DNA from: Planctomycetota bacterium | GTDB taxonomy: Bacteria > Planctomycetota > J058 > J103 | Direction of reading: 5' to 3' | Assembly: GCA_003694875.1 (NCBI GenBank) | Contig: RFJN01000074.1 | Location: 1 to 10,349 of the forward strand | DNA: 10,349 bases | Part shown: positions 1-5,435 of the stretch, piece after piece | How the letters are laid out: every line of letters begins with the position of its first letter | Position numbering within the stretch: the first letter of the stretch is position 1 | Notes under the pieces: generated by a model | The model's database searches: none | Told to the model about the DNA's origin: nothing | Seen by the model: only the letters and a program-made list of their open reading frames with translations | Position numbers and translations under genes: made by a program

Positions 1-145
1 CGAGAAACGCGATCCGGACCCCCTCCTCCGGCACCTCCTCGATCTCGACGCGATCGGGGTCGGTGCCGAGGATCGTCGACCAGCGGCGCACGGCGTCGCG
101 CAGTCCACGCACCGCGATGCCGATGTGGTGCAGCGCTGCTGCCAT
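1..145 (-). CDS. mce: Methylmalonyl-CoA epimerase, N-terminal part (runs off left edge)
   Basis: Read on the minus strand from an ATG at 145-143, the 48 visible codons begin MAAALHHIGIAV. A His-His-Ile-Gly-Ile-Ala-Val start after a very short leader is typical of methylmalonyl-CoA epimerase, a vicinal-oxygen-chelate (VOC) metalloenzyme. The epimerase interconverts (2R)- and (2S)-methylmalonyl-CoA in propionyl-CoA metabolism in the cytoplasm. The following residues, DAVRRW, TDPDRVEIEEVPEEGVRIAF, fit the first beta-alpha-beta unit of that family. A strong ribosome binding site (GGGAGGGAG on the minus strand, about 147-155) lies just upstream and supports this start. The gene is transcribed away from the rest of the window and marks the edge of the plus-strand cluster; nothing links it functionally to that cluster. 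Another small VOC/glyoxalase protein is possible because only the N-terminus is visible. Confidence 0.82.
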   Translation of the reverse strand, partial: MAAALHHIGIAVRGLRDAVRRWSTILGTDPDRVEIEEVPEEGVRIAFL

Positions 146-196
146 GGGCTCCCTCCCCGTTCCGTCCCGTCCGCCCGTCGGGGAACGCGAGGCGCG

Positions 197-225
197 ATTG
201 TAGAACAGCCGGCGAGCCGCTGCCA
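197..225 (-). promoter_or_regulatory. mce: Candidate promoter of the epimerase gene
   Basis: On the minus strand TACAAT (202-197) is a near-consensus -10 box. A weak -35 candidate, TGGCAG (225-220), lies upstream with a 17-base spacer. Transcription would begin near position 190, giving a leader of about 45 bases before the ATG at 145. The -10 match stands out in this GC-rich background, but the -35 match is poor, so this is only a candidate. Confidence 0.4.
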
Positions 226-270
226 CCGCTCGCGCGGGGCCCGCTTCCGACCGGCCGAGCGTGGTCGATT

Positions 271-285
271 CCGCCACCGTGGCGG
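271..285. repeat. 15-bp perfect palindrome (7-bp arms, 1-bp centre)
   Basis: CCGCCAC (271-277) and GTGGCGG (279-285) are perfect inverted copies around one central C. The centre is too short for an RNA hairpin loop, so if the element is functional it would be a dimeric DNA-binding site. It lies about 130 bp upstream of the epimerase start and 240 bp upstream of the MerR start. Palindromes of this size do arise by chance in GC-rich DNA. Confidence 0.3.
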
Positions 286-468
286 CGCAACTCGACAGAA
301 ACGGCTCCGGGTGTGTCGCGGTGTGTGGGGGTGGAACATGTTGGAGCTAAACGAGTTGTATTGTTGGTGGGGCGCTTGGGAGATGGGCCTGCCCGTTGCG
401 TCCGACCCCGGTGCGCGCAGCGCGCGGTTGCGTGCCGCGGGCGGTCTGGCGTACGCTCGTTACAGCAG

Positions 469-501
469 TTGACAGTGGCTGACAGTATCCTGGATCCCGT
501 C
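469..501 (+). promoter_or_regulatory. Candidate cluster promoter with MerR-type dyad operator
   Basis: A perfect -35 hexamer, TTGACA, occupies 469-474. Just downstream, 481-501 is an imperfect palindrome centred on T491. Its arms are GACAGTATCC and GGATCCCGTC, and 8 of 10 arm positions are complementary. MerR-family dimers bind dyads of about this length, and the gene 28 bp downstream encodes a MerR-type protein, so autoregulation is a natural inference. TGACAGT also occurs twice in direct orientation, at 470-476 and 480-486, exactly one helical turn apart. No good -10 box is found at 16-20 bases from TTGACA, because the dyad covers that position. The element could be a repression operator over the -10 region, or the promoter could use another sigma factor. 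Confidence 0.42.
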
Positions 502-514
502 GGACGGTCGGTGC

Positions 515-520
515 GAGGAG
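515..520 (+). promoter_or_regulatory. Ribosome binding site fixing the MerR-protein start
   Basis: GAGGAG at 515-520 sits 8 bases before GTG 529. It is the only good Shine-Dalgarno match in this region. It selects 529 over the in-frame upstream starts, whose extra sequence looks noncoding. Confidence 0.65.
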
Positions 521-528
521 CGGCACAG

Positions 529-1929
529 GTGCGTGAGCGGCTGAAGGCGCTGGGGGCGCGGCTGCGCGACGAGGCGCAGCGGCTGTTGGACTACCGCGAG
601 ATCGAGGCGCGCTCGAAGGAACTCGGCTGCCCGGTGACCGAGCGCACCCTGCGGTTCTACGTGAGCGAGGGCGTGCTGCCGCCGCCGCACGCGCGCCGCG
701 GCGGCCGTACCCCCGTCTACGAGGAGCAGTGGATCCTCGGGGCGCTGCTCGCGATCCACATCATGCGCGAGCGCTTCGGTCGCTCGCTCGCCGAGATCCG
801 GGAGGTGCTGCGGCGGCTGACCGACGAGCCGGCACTGCTCGCCGAGAAGCTGCAGGCGCTACACGACGCGACCCACGATCCGGGCGAGCCGGGCGGTGCG
901 GGGCCGCTCGCGGACGTGGCGCTCACCCGCGAGCAGGCCCGCCGTGCGATCGACACCTTCTTCTCCCGCCTCGTCGGGGCGGACGGCAGCCGGCCGCTGC
1001 AGCCGAGCGAGATCTCGGTGCTCGATCTCGTCACCGAGATCGCGAACCCGCCCGAGCAGCGGGTGGCCGCCCTGCCGATCGAGCCCGCCGCCGTGCTCGC
1101 CCCCGACACGCTGCCCGAGGGGGCGGTGCCGCTCGAGCGGGCGCGTGCGCTCGAGGATCTGTTCATAGGCCGCTTCGAGGATCGGCTCGGCGAGGCGCGT
1201 CGGATCGTGCACCCCGAGGACGGCGGCGCGATCGCGGCGGGCCCGCGCGACCGGGTGGAGCAGAAGACGCTGCGCTTCGACGAGGTGGTCGATCTCATGA
1301 AGCGCCACCGCGTCTACGATCGGGCGCTGCTGCGCGCCATGCCGCTCGATGTCGCGCTGATCTACCGCTACATGTCGCGCTCGCTGTTCGGCCGCCGCGA
1401 GCCGCGGCTCGTGCTCGCGGCCTGCAGCGTCTCGCCGCTCGAGGAGCTCGTGACCCGGCGGTACGCGACGCGGCGAGCCGGTGCGGCCGAGCTCGAGCGC
1501 GCGCTCGAGCTCGTGCGTCCGTCGCCGGGCGCGCTGCACGCGGTGGGGGTGCTGTCCACCACCGGCTGGGAGCCTGGTACCGAGCACCAGCTGCCGGACA
1601 ACGCCGATCTGCTCGTCGCGCTCGTGAGCTTCGAGGGGGGCACGCGCTGGCGGCTGCAGCACAGCGGCGACGCGCGCTGGGCGCTGCTCGCGCCGTGGTT
1701 CGATCCCGAGACCGAGCGCGAGAAGATCGACCGGGCGCGCGCGGCGATCGCCGCCCACCCGCAGCTCGCGCTGCGCGGCGGGCACGTCGTGCTCGCGCAC
1801 CTCGTGGAGGAACTCGCCATGGACCCGCGGCTCGTCATGCGCGCGGTCGGAGAGCTGCTCGAGGCCGACCGGGAGCTGGCGCTTCTCGAGGTCGGGGGGC
1901 GTCAGATCATCAAGCGAAAACGGTTGTAG
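529..1929 (+). CDS. MerR-family regulator with large C-terminal region ending in a winged-helix-like segment
   Basis: This is a 466-residue protein, far longer than ordinary MerR regulators (about 120-280 residues). Residues about 19-98 form a MerR-type winged helix-turn-helix: residues 37-50 (TERTLRFYVSEGVL) give the family's R-x-Y/F-x-x-x-G-L-style signature, then a GGRTPVY wing and a long amphipathic helix. Residues 100-250 look largely helical with Pro- and Ala-rich linkers. About 336-393 is a mixed alpha/beta block (GVLSTTGWEPGTEHQLP, then ADLLVALVSF) that I do not recognise. Residues 398-463 (alternating helices, EELAMDP, VMRAVGELLEADRELALLEVGGRQIIKR) look like a second winged helix. 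No effector-binding cysteine cluster is visible. It is the first gene of the rightward cluster, 33 bases before the next start, and probably controls the cluster through the dyad at 481-501. The start is GTG 529, with GAGGAG 8 bases upstream. The HTH is secure; the rest is open. Confidence 0.8.
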   Translation: MRERLKALGARLRDEAQRLLDYREIEARSKELGCPVTERTLRFYVSEGVLPPPHARRGGRTPVYEEQWILGALLAIHIMRERFGRSLAEIREVLRRLTDEPALLAEKLQALHDATHDPGEPGGAGPLADVALTREQARRAIDTFFSRLVGADGSRPLQPSEISVLDLVTEIANPPEQRVAALPIEPAAVLAPDTLPEGAVPLERARALEDLFIGRFEDRLGEARRIVHPEDGGAIAAGPRDRVEQKTLRFDEVVDLMKRHRVYDRALLRAMPLDVALIYRYMSRSLFGRREPRLVLAACSVSPLEELVTRRYATRRAGAAELERALELVRPSPGALHAVGVLSTTGWEPGTEHQLPDNADLLVALVSFEGGTRWRLQHSGDARWALLAPWFDPETEREKIDRARAAIAAHPQLALRGGHVVLAHLVEELAMDPRLVMRAVGELLEADRELALLEVGGRQIIKRKRL

Positions 1930-1962
1930 TCGCGGGCGGGAGCGTAGGGAGGCAGCGCGGGC

Positions 1963-2718
1963 GTGTCCCTTCTCGAGAGAATCCAGAGGCTGTTCAGCCG
2001 GCCGGAGCTGCCCGAGCAGACGCGGCAGCTGTTCTCGCGCGCGCGCTCGACGCGCGAGCTGCTCGCGGGGCTCGACGAGCTGCTCACGCGCAACGAGATC
2101 GAGCTCGGCGAGATCGATCGCGAGATCGAGCGGCTCGAGCGCGCCGAGCGCCACGAGGCCGAGCGGGTGCGCTCGGGAGAGGTGCAGGGGCGCAACAGGC
2201 GCAACACGCTGTACCGGATCCAGCGGCTGCGCAAGCAGATGGATCTGTGCGAGGGCAGGGCGCGGATCTACCGGCACAACATCGAGCTGCACATGCGGCT
2301 GATCGACCGCATCCAGCAGCTCGAGGCCATGGCGCTGCGCGGGGTCGGGGAGGCCGAGATCGAGCAGATCGCGCTGCGCTTCGACGAGGAGCGCGAGAAG
2401 TTCGAGGAGACGGTGCACGCCGGTGCGGCGCTGACCGGCGAGACGCCGCTCGGTGCGAGCCGCGAGGAGCGCGAGCTCGCCGCGCTCGAGCGCGAGATCC
2501 TCGGCGAGAGCCGCCCGGCCGAGGCCCCGGAAGGCGAGCTGTCGGTCGAGCCCACGGGGGAGCCCGCGATCGAGGCGAACGTGCAGCCGCTTCCGCCCGC
2601 GGGCTTCGAGACGGTGGTGCCGCCGATCGAGCGCGCGCCCGAGCCGGGGATCGAGGCGGAGGGCGAGGCGGGTTCGGAGGCGGCCGAGCCGCGCACGCGA
2701 CGGCTCGAGCTGGAGTGA
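1963..2718 (+). CDS. ESCRT-III-like coiled-coil protein A, with acidic proline-rich tail
   Basis: This 251-residue protein has no signal peptide or membrane segment. Residues 1-12 (MSLLERIQRLFS) form a short amphipathic basic helix. About 30-72 and 76-124 are two long charged helices forming a hairpin, followed by a third helix at 129-153 and a shorter one at 165-181. This is the order seen in ESCRT-III/Snf7 proteins: a membrane-inserting N-terminus, an alpha1/alpha2 hairpin, then shorter helices. The tail (183-251) is acidic and rich in Pro and Glu. Within it, about 207-228 holds Leu-Pro and Val-Pro-Pro steps loosely recalling MIM2 peptides, which bind the MIT domain of Vps4; this match is weak. 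The start is GTG 1963, with AGGGAGG 10 bases upstream. Its stop lies 9 bases before the next ATG, so the two are probably translated together. A generic coiled-coil scaffold is the alternative. The context beside an MIT-AAA ATPase favours ESCRT-III. Confidence 0.72.
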   Translation: MSLLERIQRLFSRPELPEQTRQLFSRARSTRELLAGLDELLTRNEIELGEIDREIERLERAERHEAERVRSGEVQGRNRRNTLYRIQRLRKQMDLCEGRARIYRHNIELHMRLIDRIQQLEAMALRGVGEAEIEQIALRFDEEREKFEETVHAGAALTGETPLGASREERELAALEREILGESRPAEAPEGELSVEPTGEPAIEANVQPLPPAGFETVVPPIERAPEPGIEAEGEAGSEAAEPRTRRLELE

Positions 2719-2727
2719 GGAGGGGGC

Positions 2728-3366
2728 ATGTCCATCAAGGCGATCTTCGAGCAGATCTTCGGCCGCAAGAAGCAGGTCACCAGCCGCGATCTCAAGGTGG
2801 CGCTGCTCGGGCTCAAGCGCCAGGCGCGCAAGAAGCAGCTCGCGCTGCGCAAGCTCGAGAGCAAGCGCAACGAGCTGATCGACCGCATCAAGCGCGCGCG
2901 CCGCGACGGGCGCTCGCTCGAGGTCGATGTGCTGTGGGAGGAGCTGCGCCAGGTGCGCATCGACGGGGCGTACGCGCGGCGCGAGGCGCGCGTGCTGTCG
3001 CTCGAGATGGTGGGGCTCACCCGTTATCTGCGCGGGATCGAGCGGCTCGAGCGCAGCGGGCGCTCGACCGAGATCCGCACGCTGATCGAGCGCGTGCGCA
3101 GCTCGGGGCTCGACGAGAAGCTGCGCGGCCAGGAGGTCGACGAGGCGGCGTATCTCGACGAGCTCAACGCGACGCTCGAGGAGGTGGGGCTCGAGATCGA
3201 GGCGTTCGAGGCCGAGGAGATCGACCCGGAGAAGGCGCGCTTCCTCGAGCAGATCGACGCGATCAACGCCGCCGAGAGCGAGGGCAAGATCGACGAGGCG
3301 GTGGCGCGCGAGGAGCAGCTCGCGCAGCAGCTCGAGGCGGAACCGCTCGCGGAGTCGGATCTGTGA
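2728..3366 (+). CDS. ESCRT-III-like coiled-coil protein B
   Basis: This 212-residue cytosolic protein begins with an amphipathic segment (MSIKAIFEQIFGRKKQ) like the membrane-binding N-terminus of Snf7/CHMP proteins. A strongly basic first helix follows (about 22-60, many Lys and Arg), then a second long helix (about 61-113). The rest is acidic: helices at about 115-152 and 165-206 with many Glu and Asp. A basic N-terminal hairpin and acidic C-terminal half is the charge pattern of ESCRT-III subunits, in which the acidic part folds back on the basic core. Near the C-terminus, residues about 184-201 (AREEQLAQQLEAEPL) match the MIM1 peptide only partly: the acidic residue and two of the leucines fit, but the last leucine does not. 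The RBS is GAGGAGGGGG, overlapping the stop of protein A. The MIT-AAA gene starts 36 bases downstream. The assignment rests on architecture and context, as no strict sequence motif is present. Confidence 0.72.
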   Translation: MSIKAIFEQIFGRKKQVTSRDLKVALLGLKRQARKKQLALRKLESKRNELIDRIKRARRDGRSLEVDVLWEELRQVRIDGAYARREARVLSLEMVGLTRYLRGIERLERSGRSTEIRTLIERVRSSGLDEKLRGQEVDEAAYLDELNATLEEVGLEIEAFEAEEIDPEKARFLEQIDAINAAESEGKIDEAVAREEQLAQQLEAEPLAESDL

Positions 3367-3402
3367 GCGGCGACCGCGTCCGCGCACACGAGGGAGGCTA
3401 GC

Positions 3403-4659
3403 GTGGTCGATCTCAGTGCCAGCTTGCGCAAGGCTCTTCTCGACACGCTCGAGCGCGCGCGCACCCGCTACTACGCCGGCGAGGACAGCAAGGCGGCGGC
3501 CGACTACGAGCACGCCTCGCGGCTCGCGCTGCAGCTCGCCGAGAGCGCGCCGGACCGGCGCACCGAGATCAAGTACAAGCGCGACGCGCTGCGGTTTCGC
3601 GATGTGGCGCGCCGGATCGCGCGCGGCGACGTGCCGCCGGTGGGCGAGCGCGGCCGGCCGCGCGAGGAGCGCGGCGGCGCGAAGCCGGCCGGTGCGGCCG
3701 GGATCGAGAAGCAGGCCGGGGCGCGCGAGGAGGACGACGGGCTGTCGGCGGCCGTCTCCTCGCTCGTCACCGTCTCGAACGTGACGTGGAACGAGATCGG
3801 GGGGCTCGAGGAGACCAAGCGCGAGATCAAGTACGCGCTCGCGCTCTCGATGGCGGCCGCGCCCGAGGGGCTGCGCGTCACCCGCTTCCGCAACATGATG
3901 TTCTACGGGCCGCCCGGCACCGGAAAGACGCTGCTCGCCGCCGCGACGTCGAATGCGCTGCGCCGCAGCGCGCAGGAGCAGGCGCGCGCGGTGTTCTACA
4001 ACGTCAAGGTGAGTTCGCTGCTGTCGAAGTACTTCGGCGAGTCGCCGCGGCTCGTGAGCGAGCTGTACGGCCAGGCGCGCGACGCCTCGCCCGCGGTGGT
4101 GTTCCTCGACGAGTTCGACGCGCTCGCGGGCTCGCGCGACCGCGACGACACCGGCGCCGAACGCCGGATCCTCAGCACGATCCTCGCCGAGCTCGACGGG
4201 CTGTCGGAGAAGGGGCGCGAGGACGTCTACGTGCTCACGATCGCGGCGACCAACCGCCCCTGGGACCTCGACGAGGCGGTGCTGAGCCGCTTCGACAAGA
4301 AGATCCTCATCCCGCTGCCCGATCCCGACACGCGCGCGGCGATCCTGCGCATCCACATCCTCGATCGCGGCTTCGAGACGCGTGTGCCGATGGAGCAGCT
4401 CGTGGCGCTGACCGAGGGCTACAGCGGGCGCGAGATCGAGCGGTTCGCCAAGGAGGTGCAGAACCGCATGATCCAGGAGATGAACCCCGGGCTGATCGAG
4501 CGGCTCGACCGCGGTCTCGAGGCGGTGCGCGACTATCGCATCGCGGTGCGCGAGCTCGAGTGGCGCGACTTCGAGCAGGCGGCGGCGCGCATCACCCCGC
4601 AGACGTCGCCGCAGGAGATGGAACAGTTCGTGCGCTGGCAGGCATCCATGTCGGTGTAG
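3403..4659 (+). CDS. Vps4/CdvC-like AAA ATPase with N-terminal MIT-like domain
   Basis: This 418-residue cytosolic ATPase is probably a hexamer that extracts ESCRT-III subunits from polymers. Residues 5-75 look like an MIT three-helix bundle (a Y-x-A-G-E-D turn, then AAADYEHASRLALQL and a third helix to R74). A flexible linker spans about 76-118. The AAA module follows: N-domain entry IGGLEETKREIK (132-143), Walker A GPPGTGKT (169-176), pore loop 1 SKYFGES (208-214; Vps4 has SKWLGES), Walker B VVFLDEFDAL (232-241), sensor 1 AATN with N284, arginine finger in LSRFDKK (R296), IPLPDP (303-308), and GYSGREIE (339-346). A final helix (about 402-416, ending FVRWQASMS) recalls the Vps4-family C-terminal helix. 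Only about 23 residues (361-383) sit where eukaryotic Vps4 carries its Vta1-binding beta domain, so that domain is missing. The start is GTG 3403, with AGGGAGG 5 bases upstream. The AAA class is certain. Other meiotic-clade AAA proteins (spastin, katanin-like) are the alternative, but ESCRT-III-like neighbours on both sides favour Vps4. Confidence 0.9.
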   Translation: MVDLSASLRKALLDTLERARTRYYAGEDSKAAADYEHASRLALQLAESAPDRRTEIKYKRDALRFRDVARRIARGDVPPVGERGRPREERGGAKPAGAAGIEKQAGAREEDDGLSAAVSSLVTVSNVTWNEIGGLEETKREIKYALALSMAAAPEGLRVTRFRNMMFYGPPGTGKTLLAAATSNALRRSAQEQARAVFYNVKVSSLLSKYFGESPRLVSELYGQARDASPAVVFLDEFDALAGSRDRDDTGAERRILSTILAELDGLSEKGREDVYVLTIAATNRPWDLDEAVLSRFDKKILIPLPDPDTRAAILRIHILDRGFETRVPMEQLVALTEGYSGREIERFAKEVQNRMIQEMNPGLIERLDRGLEAVRDYRIAVRELEWRDFEQAAARITPQTSPQEMEQFVRWQASMSV

Positions 4660-4683
4660 GGGCGAGGTTGCGAGGAGCGGAAC

Positions 4684-5280
4684 ATGGGGCTGTTCAAGAG
4701 CAAGGCCGAGCGAAAGCTCGAGCGCGACATGGAGATCCGCAAGGGGATCAACGCTTGCAAGCGCAGCATCCGGGAGCTGCAGCGCCACGAGCGCGACTAC
4801 ATCAAGAAGGCGCGGCGGGCCAAGGAGATCGGCGCGGAGGACCAGCTGCGCTTCCTCAAGAAGACGATCCGGCAGACCGCCGCGCAGCGGCGCGCGCTCG
4901 AGCGCCAGCTGCTCGCGATCGAGACGGCCGCGCAGCGCAAGAACCAGATGGAGATGCAGGGGCAGTTCGCGCGCTCGCTCGCCACGATCTCGAAGTCGAT
5001 CGCTGAGGTGTTCAACGACGTCAACTGGGTCGAGGTGCAGAAGAACTTCGAGAAGGCGATGCTGCAGGCCGAGACGTTCGAGGAGCAGGCCGAACTCTTT
5101 CTCGAGGCCTCGCAGCAGACCATGTTCACCGACAAGGCGTACGACGAGGAGCTGGTCAGCGACGACGAGATCGACCGCATGATCGAGGACCAGGCGGCGA
5201 AGGAGGAGTTGCGCGAGCTCGATCGCAAGATCGAGGCGGGGCTCGGCGAGATCGAGCGCGAGTTGAAACAGCGCGAGTGA
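4684..5280 (+). CDS. ESCRT-III protein C, Vps2/CHMP2-like, with C-terminal MIM1-like motif
   Basis: At 198 residues this is close to eukaryotic CHMP proteins (about 200-220) and their build. It opens with MGLFKSKAERKLERD, like the MxLFG/K-R-K opening of CHMP2/Vps2. Alpha1 (about 8-48) is basic and contains RSIRELQRHERDYIKKARRA. A short turn (EIGAEDQ) leads into alpha2 (about 52-95, LRFLKKTIRQTAAQRRALERQ). Residues 96-145 hold helices in the same order as the Vps2 SMAQAMKGVTKAM region (here QFARSLATISKSIAEVF) followed by the FE-x-Q-A-E type helix (KNFEKAMLQAETFEEQAEL). An acidic stretch (153-169) and a terminal helix complete it. Residues 184-195 read E-xx-L-xx-I-E-xx-L-K, against the MIM1 consensus D/E-xx-L-xx-R-L-xx-L-K: four of six fixed positions match, at the extreme C-terminus as in CHMP2. 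The RBS is GAGGAG, 6 bases before ATG 4684; the ATPase gene ends 24 bases upstream. PspA-like is the alternative but fits less well. Confidence 0.82.
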   Translation: MGLFKSKAERKLERDMEIRKGINACKRSIRELQRHERDYIKKARRAKEIGAEDQLRFLKKTIRQTAAQRRALERQLLAIETAAQRKNQMEMQGQFARSLATISKSIAEVFNDVNWVEVQKNFEKAMLQAETFEEQAELFLEASQQTMFTDKAYDEELVSDDEIDRMIEDQAAKEELRELDRKIEAGLGEIERELKQRE

Positions 5281-5299
5281 GGGCGGCGGCGGGGCCCGA

Positions 5300-5347
5300 G
5301 CATTGCGTGATCGGCGGCAATGCCCGTCGCCATGCCGGTTGCCGCCG
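5300..5347 (+). other. Two overlapping, mutually exclusive RNA hairpins downstream of the ESCRT core
   Basis: GCATTGC (5300-5306) pairs perfectly with GCAATGC (5317-5323) around a 10-base loop. CGGCGGCAA (5312-5320) pairs perfectly with TTGCCGCCG (5339-5347) around an 18-base loop. Bases 5317-5320 are needed by both stems, so only one can form. The element begins about 20 bases after the stop of ESCRT-III gene C. There is no U-tract, so neither stem is a classic intrinsic terminator. It could slow readthrough, protect the 3' end of the core mRNA, or be chance in GC-rich DNA. Confidence 0.35.
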
Positions 5348-5367
5348 CGATGCCGTGGTGCTACGGT
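5339..5367 (+). promoter_or_regulatory. Weak candidate internal promoter before the kinase gene
   Basis: TTGCCG (5339-5344) and TACGGT (5362-5367) are separated by exactly 17 bases and match the -35 and -10 consensus at four and three positions. They lie in the largest gap within the plus-strand cluster. Transcription from here would give a leader of about 60 bases before ATG 5436. The upstream half overlaps the 3' arm of the longer hairpin. The match is weak and is offered only because the gap is where an internal promoter would be expected. Confidence 0.22.
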
Positions 5368-5435
5368 GAGGTTGCGGCGATCGGGGGCTGCGGCGCCGTC
5401 GGGGCGCAGAGGTGTGCGAGCAGAGGTGTGAGGCC

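Larger units (their letters stand above)
146..528. other. Divergent intergenic region
   Basis: These 383 bases separate the minus-strand epimerase gene from the plus-strand cluster. An open frame from 313 continues into the MerR gene, but its first 72 codons are rich in Cys, Arg and Gly and match no family. I therefore treat them as noncoding leader. The stretch around 330-370 is noticeably less GC-rich than its surroundings, as promoter regions often are. It contains the separately listed epimerase promoter candidate, the 15-bp palindrome at 271-285 and the TTGACA/dyad element at 469-501. I see no tRNA, rRNA or mobile-element end. Confidence 0.7.

Noticed and set aside
313..528. A 72-codon N-terminal extension of the MerR protein
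   Set aside because: The extra residues resemble nothing, the DNA includes promoter-like and lower-GC sequence, and GTG 529 has a strong ribosome binding site at the right distance.
729..3401. An 890-codon plus-strand open frame overlapping three genes
   Set aside because: It is almost entirely Arg, Ala and Gly, crosses real gene boundaries and has no recognisable motif. It is a GC-bias artefact.
859..4788. A 1309-codon open frame on the minus strand, antisense to five plus-strand genes
   Set aside because: Its translation is a low-complexity Leu/Arg/Ala/His mix with no domain. It is the reverse-strand echo of GAG/CTC-rich codons in genes with clear domains, conserved motifs and good ribosome binding sites.
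2728..5280. The small coiled-coil proteins being PspA/Vipp1 themselves
   Set aside because: The opening, charge pattern, length and C-terminal MIM1-like peptide of protein C fit Vps2/CHMP2 better, and an MIT-bearing ATPase is the wrong partner for PspA, which normally pairs with PspF. A profile search could still revise this for A and B.
5412..5435. An upstream GTG start for the transmembrane kinase
   Set aside because: It adds eight residues including two cysteines and has no good ribosome binding site, whereas ATG 5436 has AGAGG 9 bases upstream.
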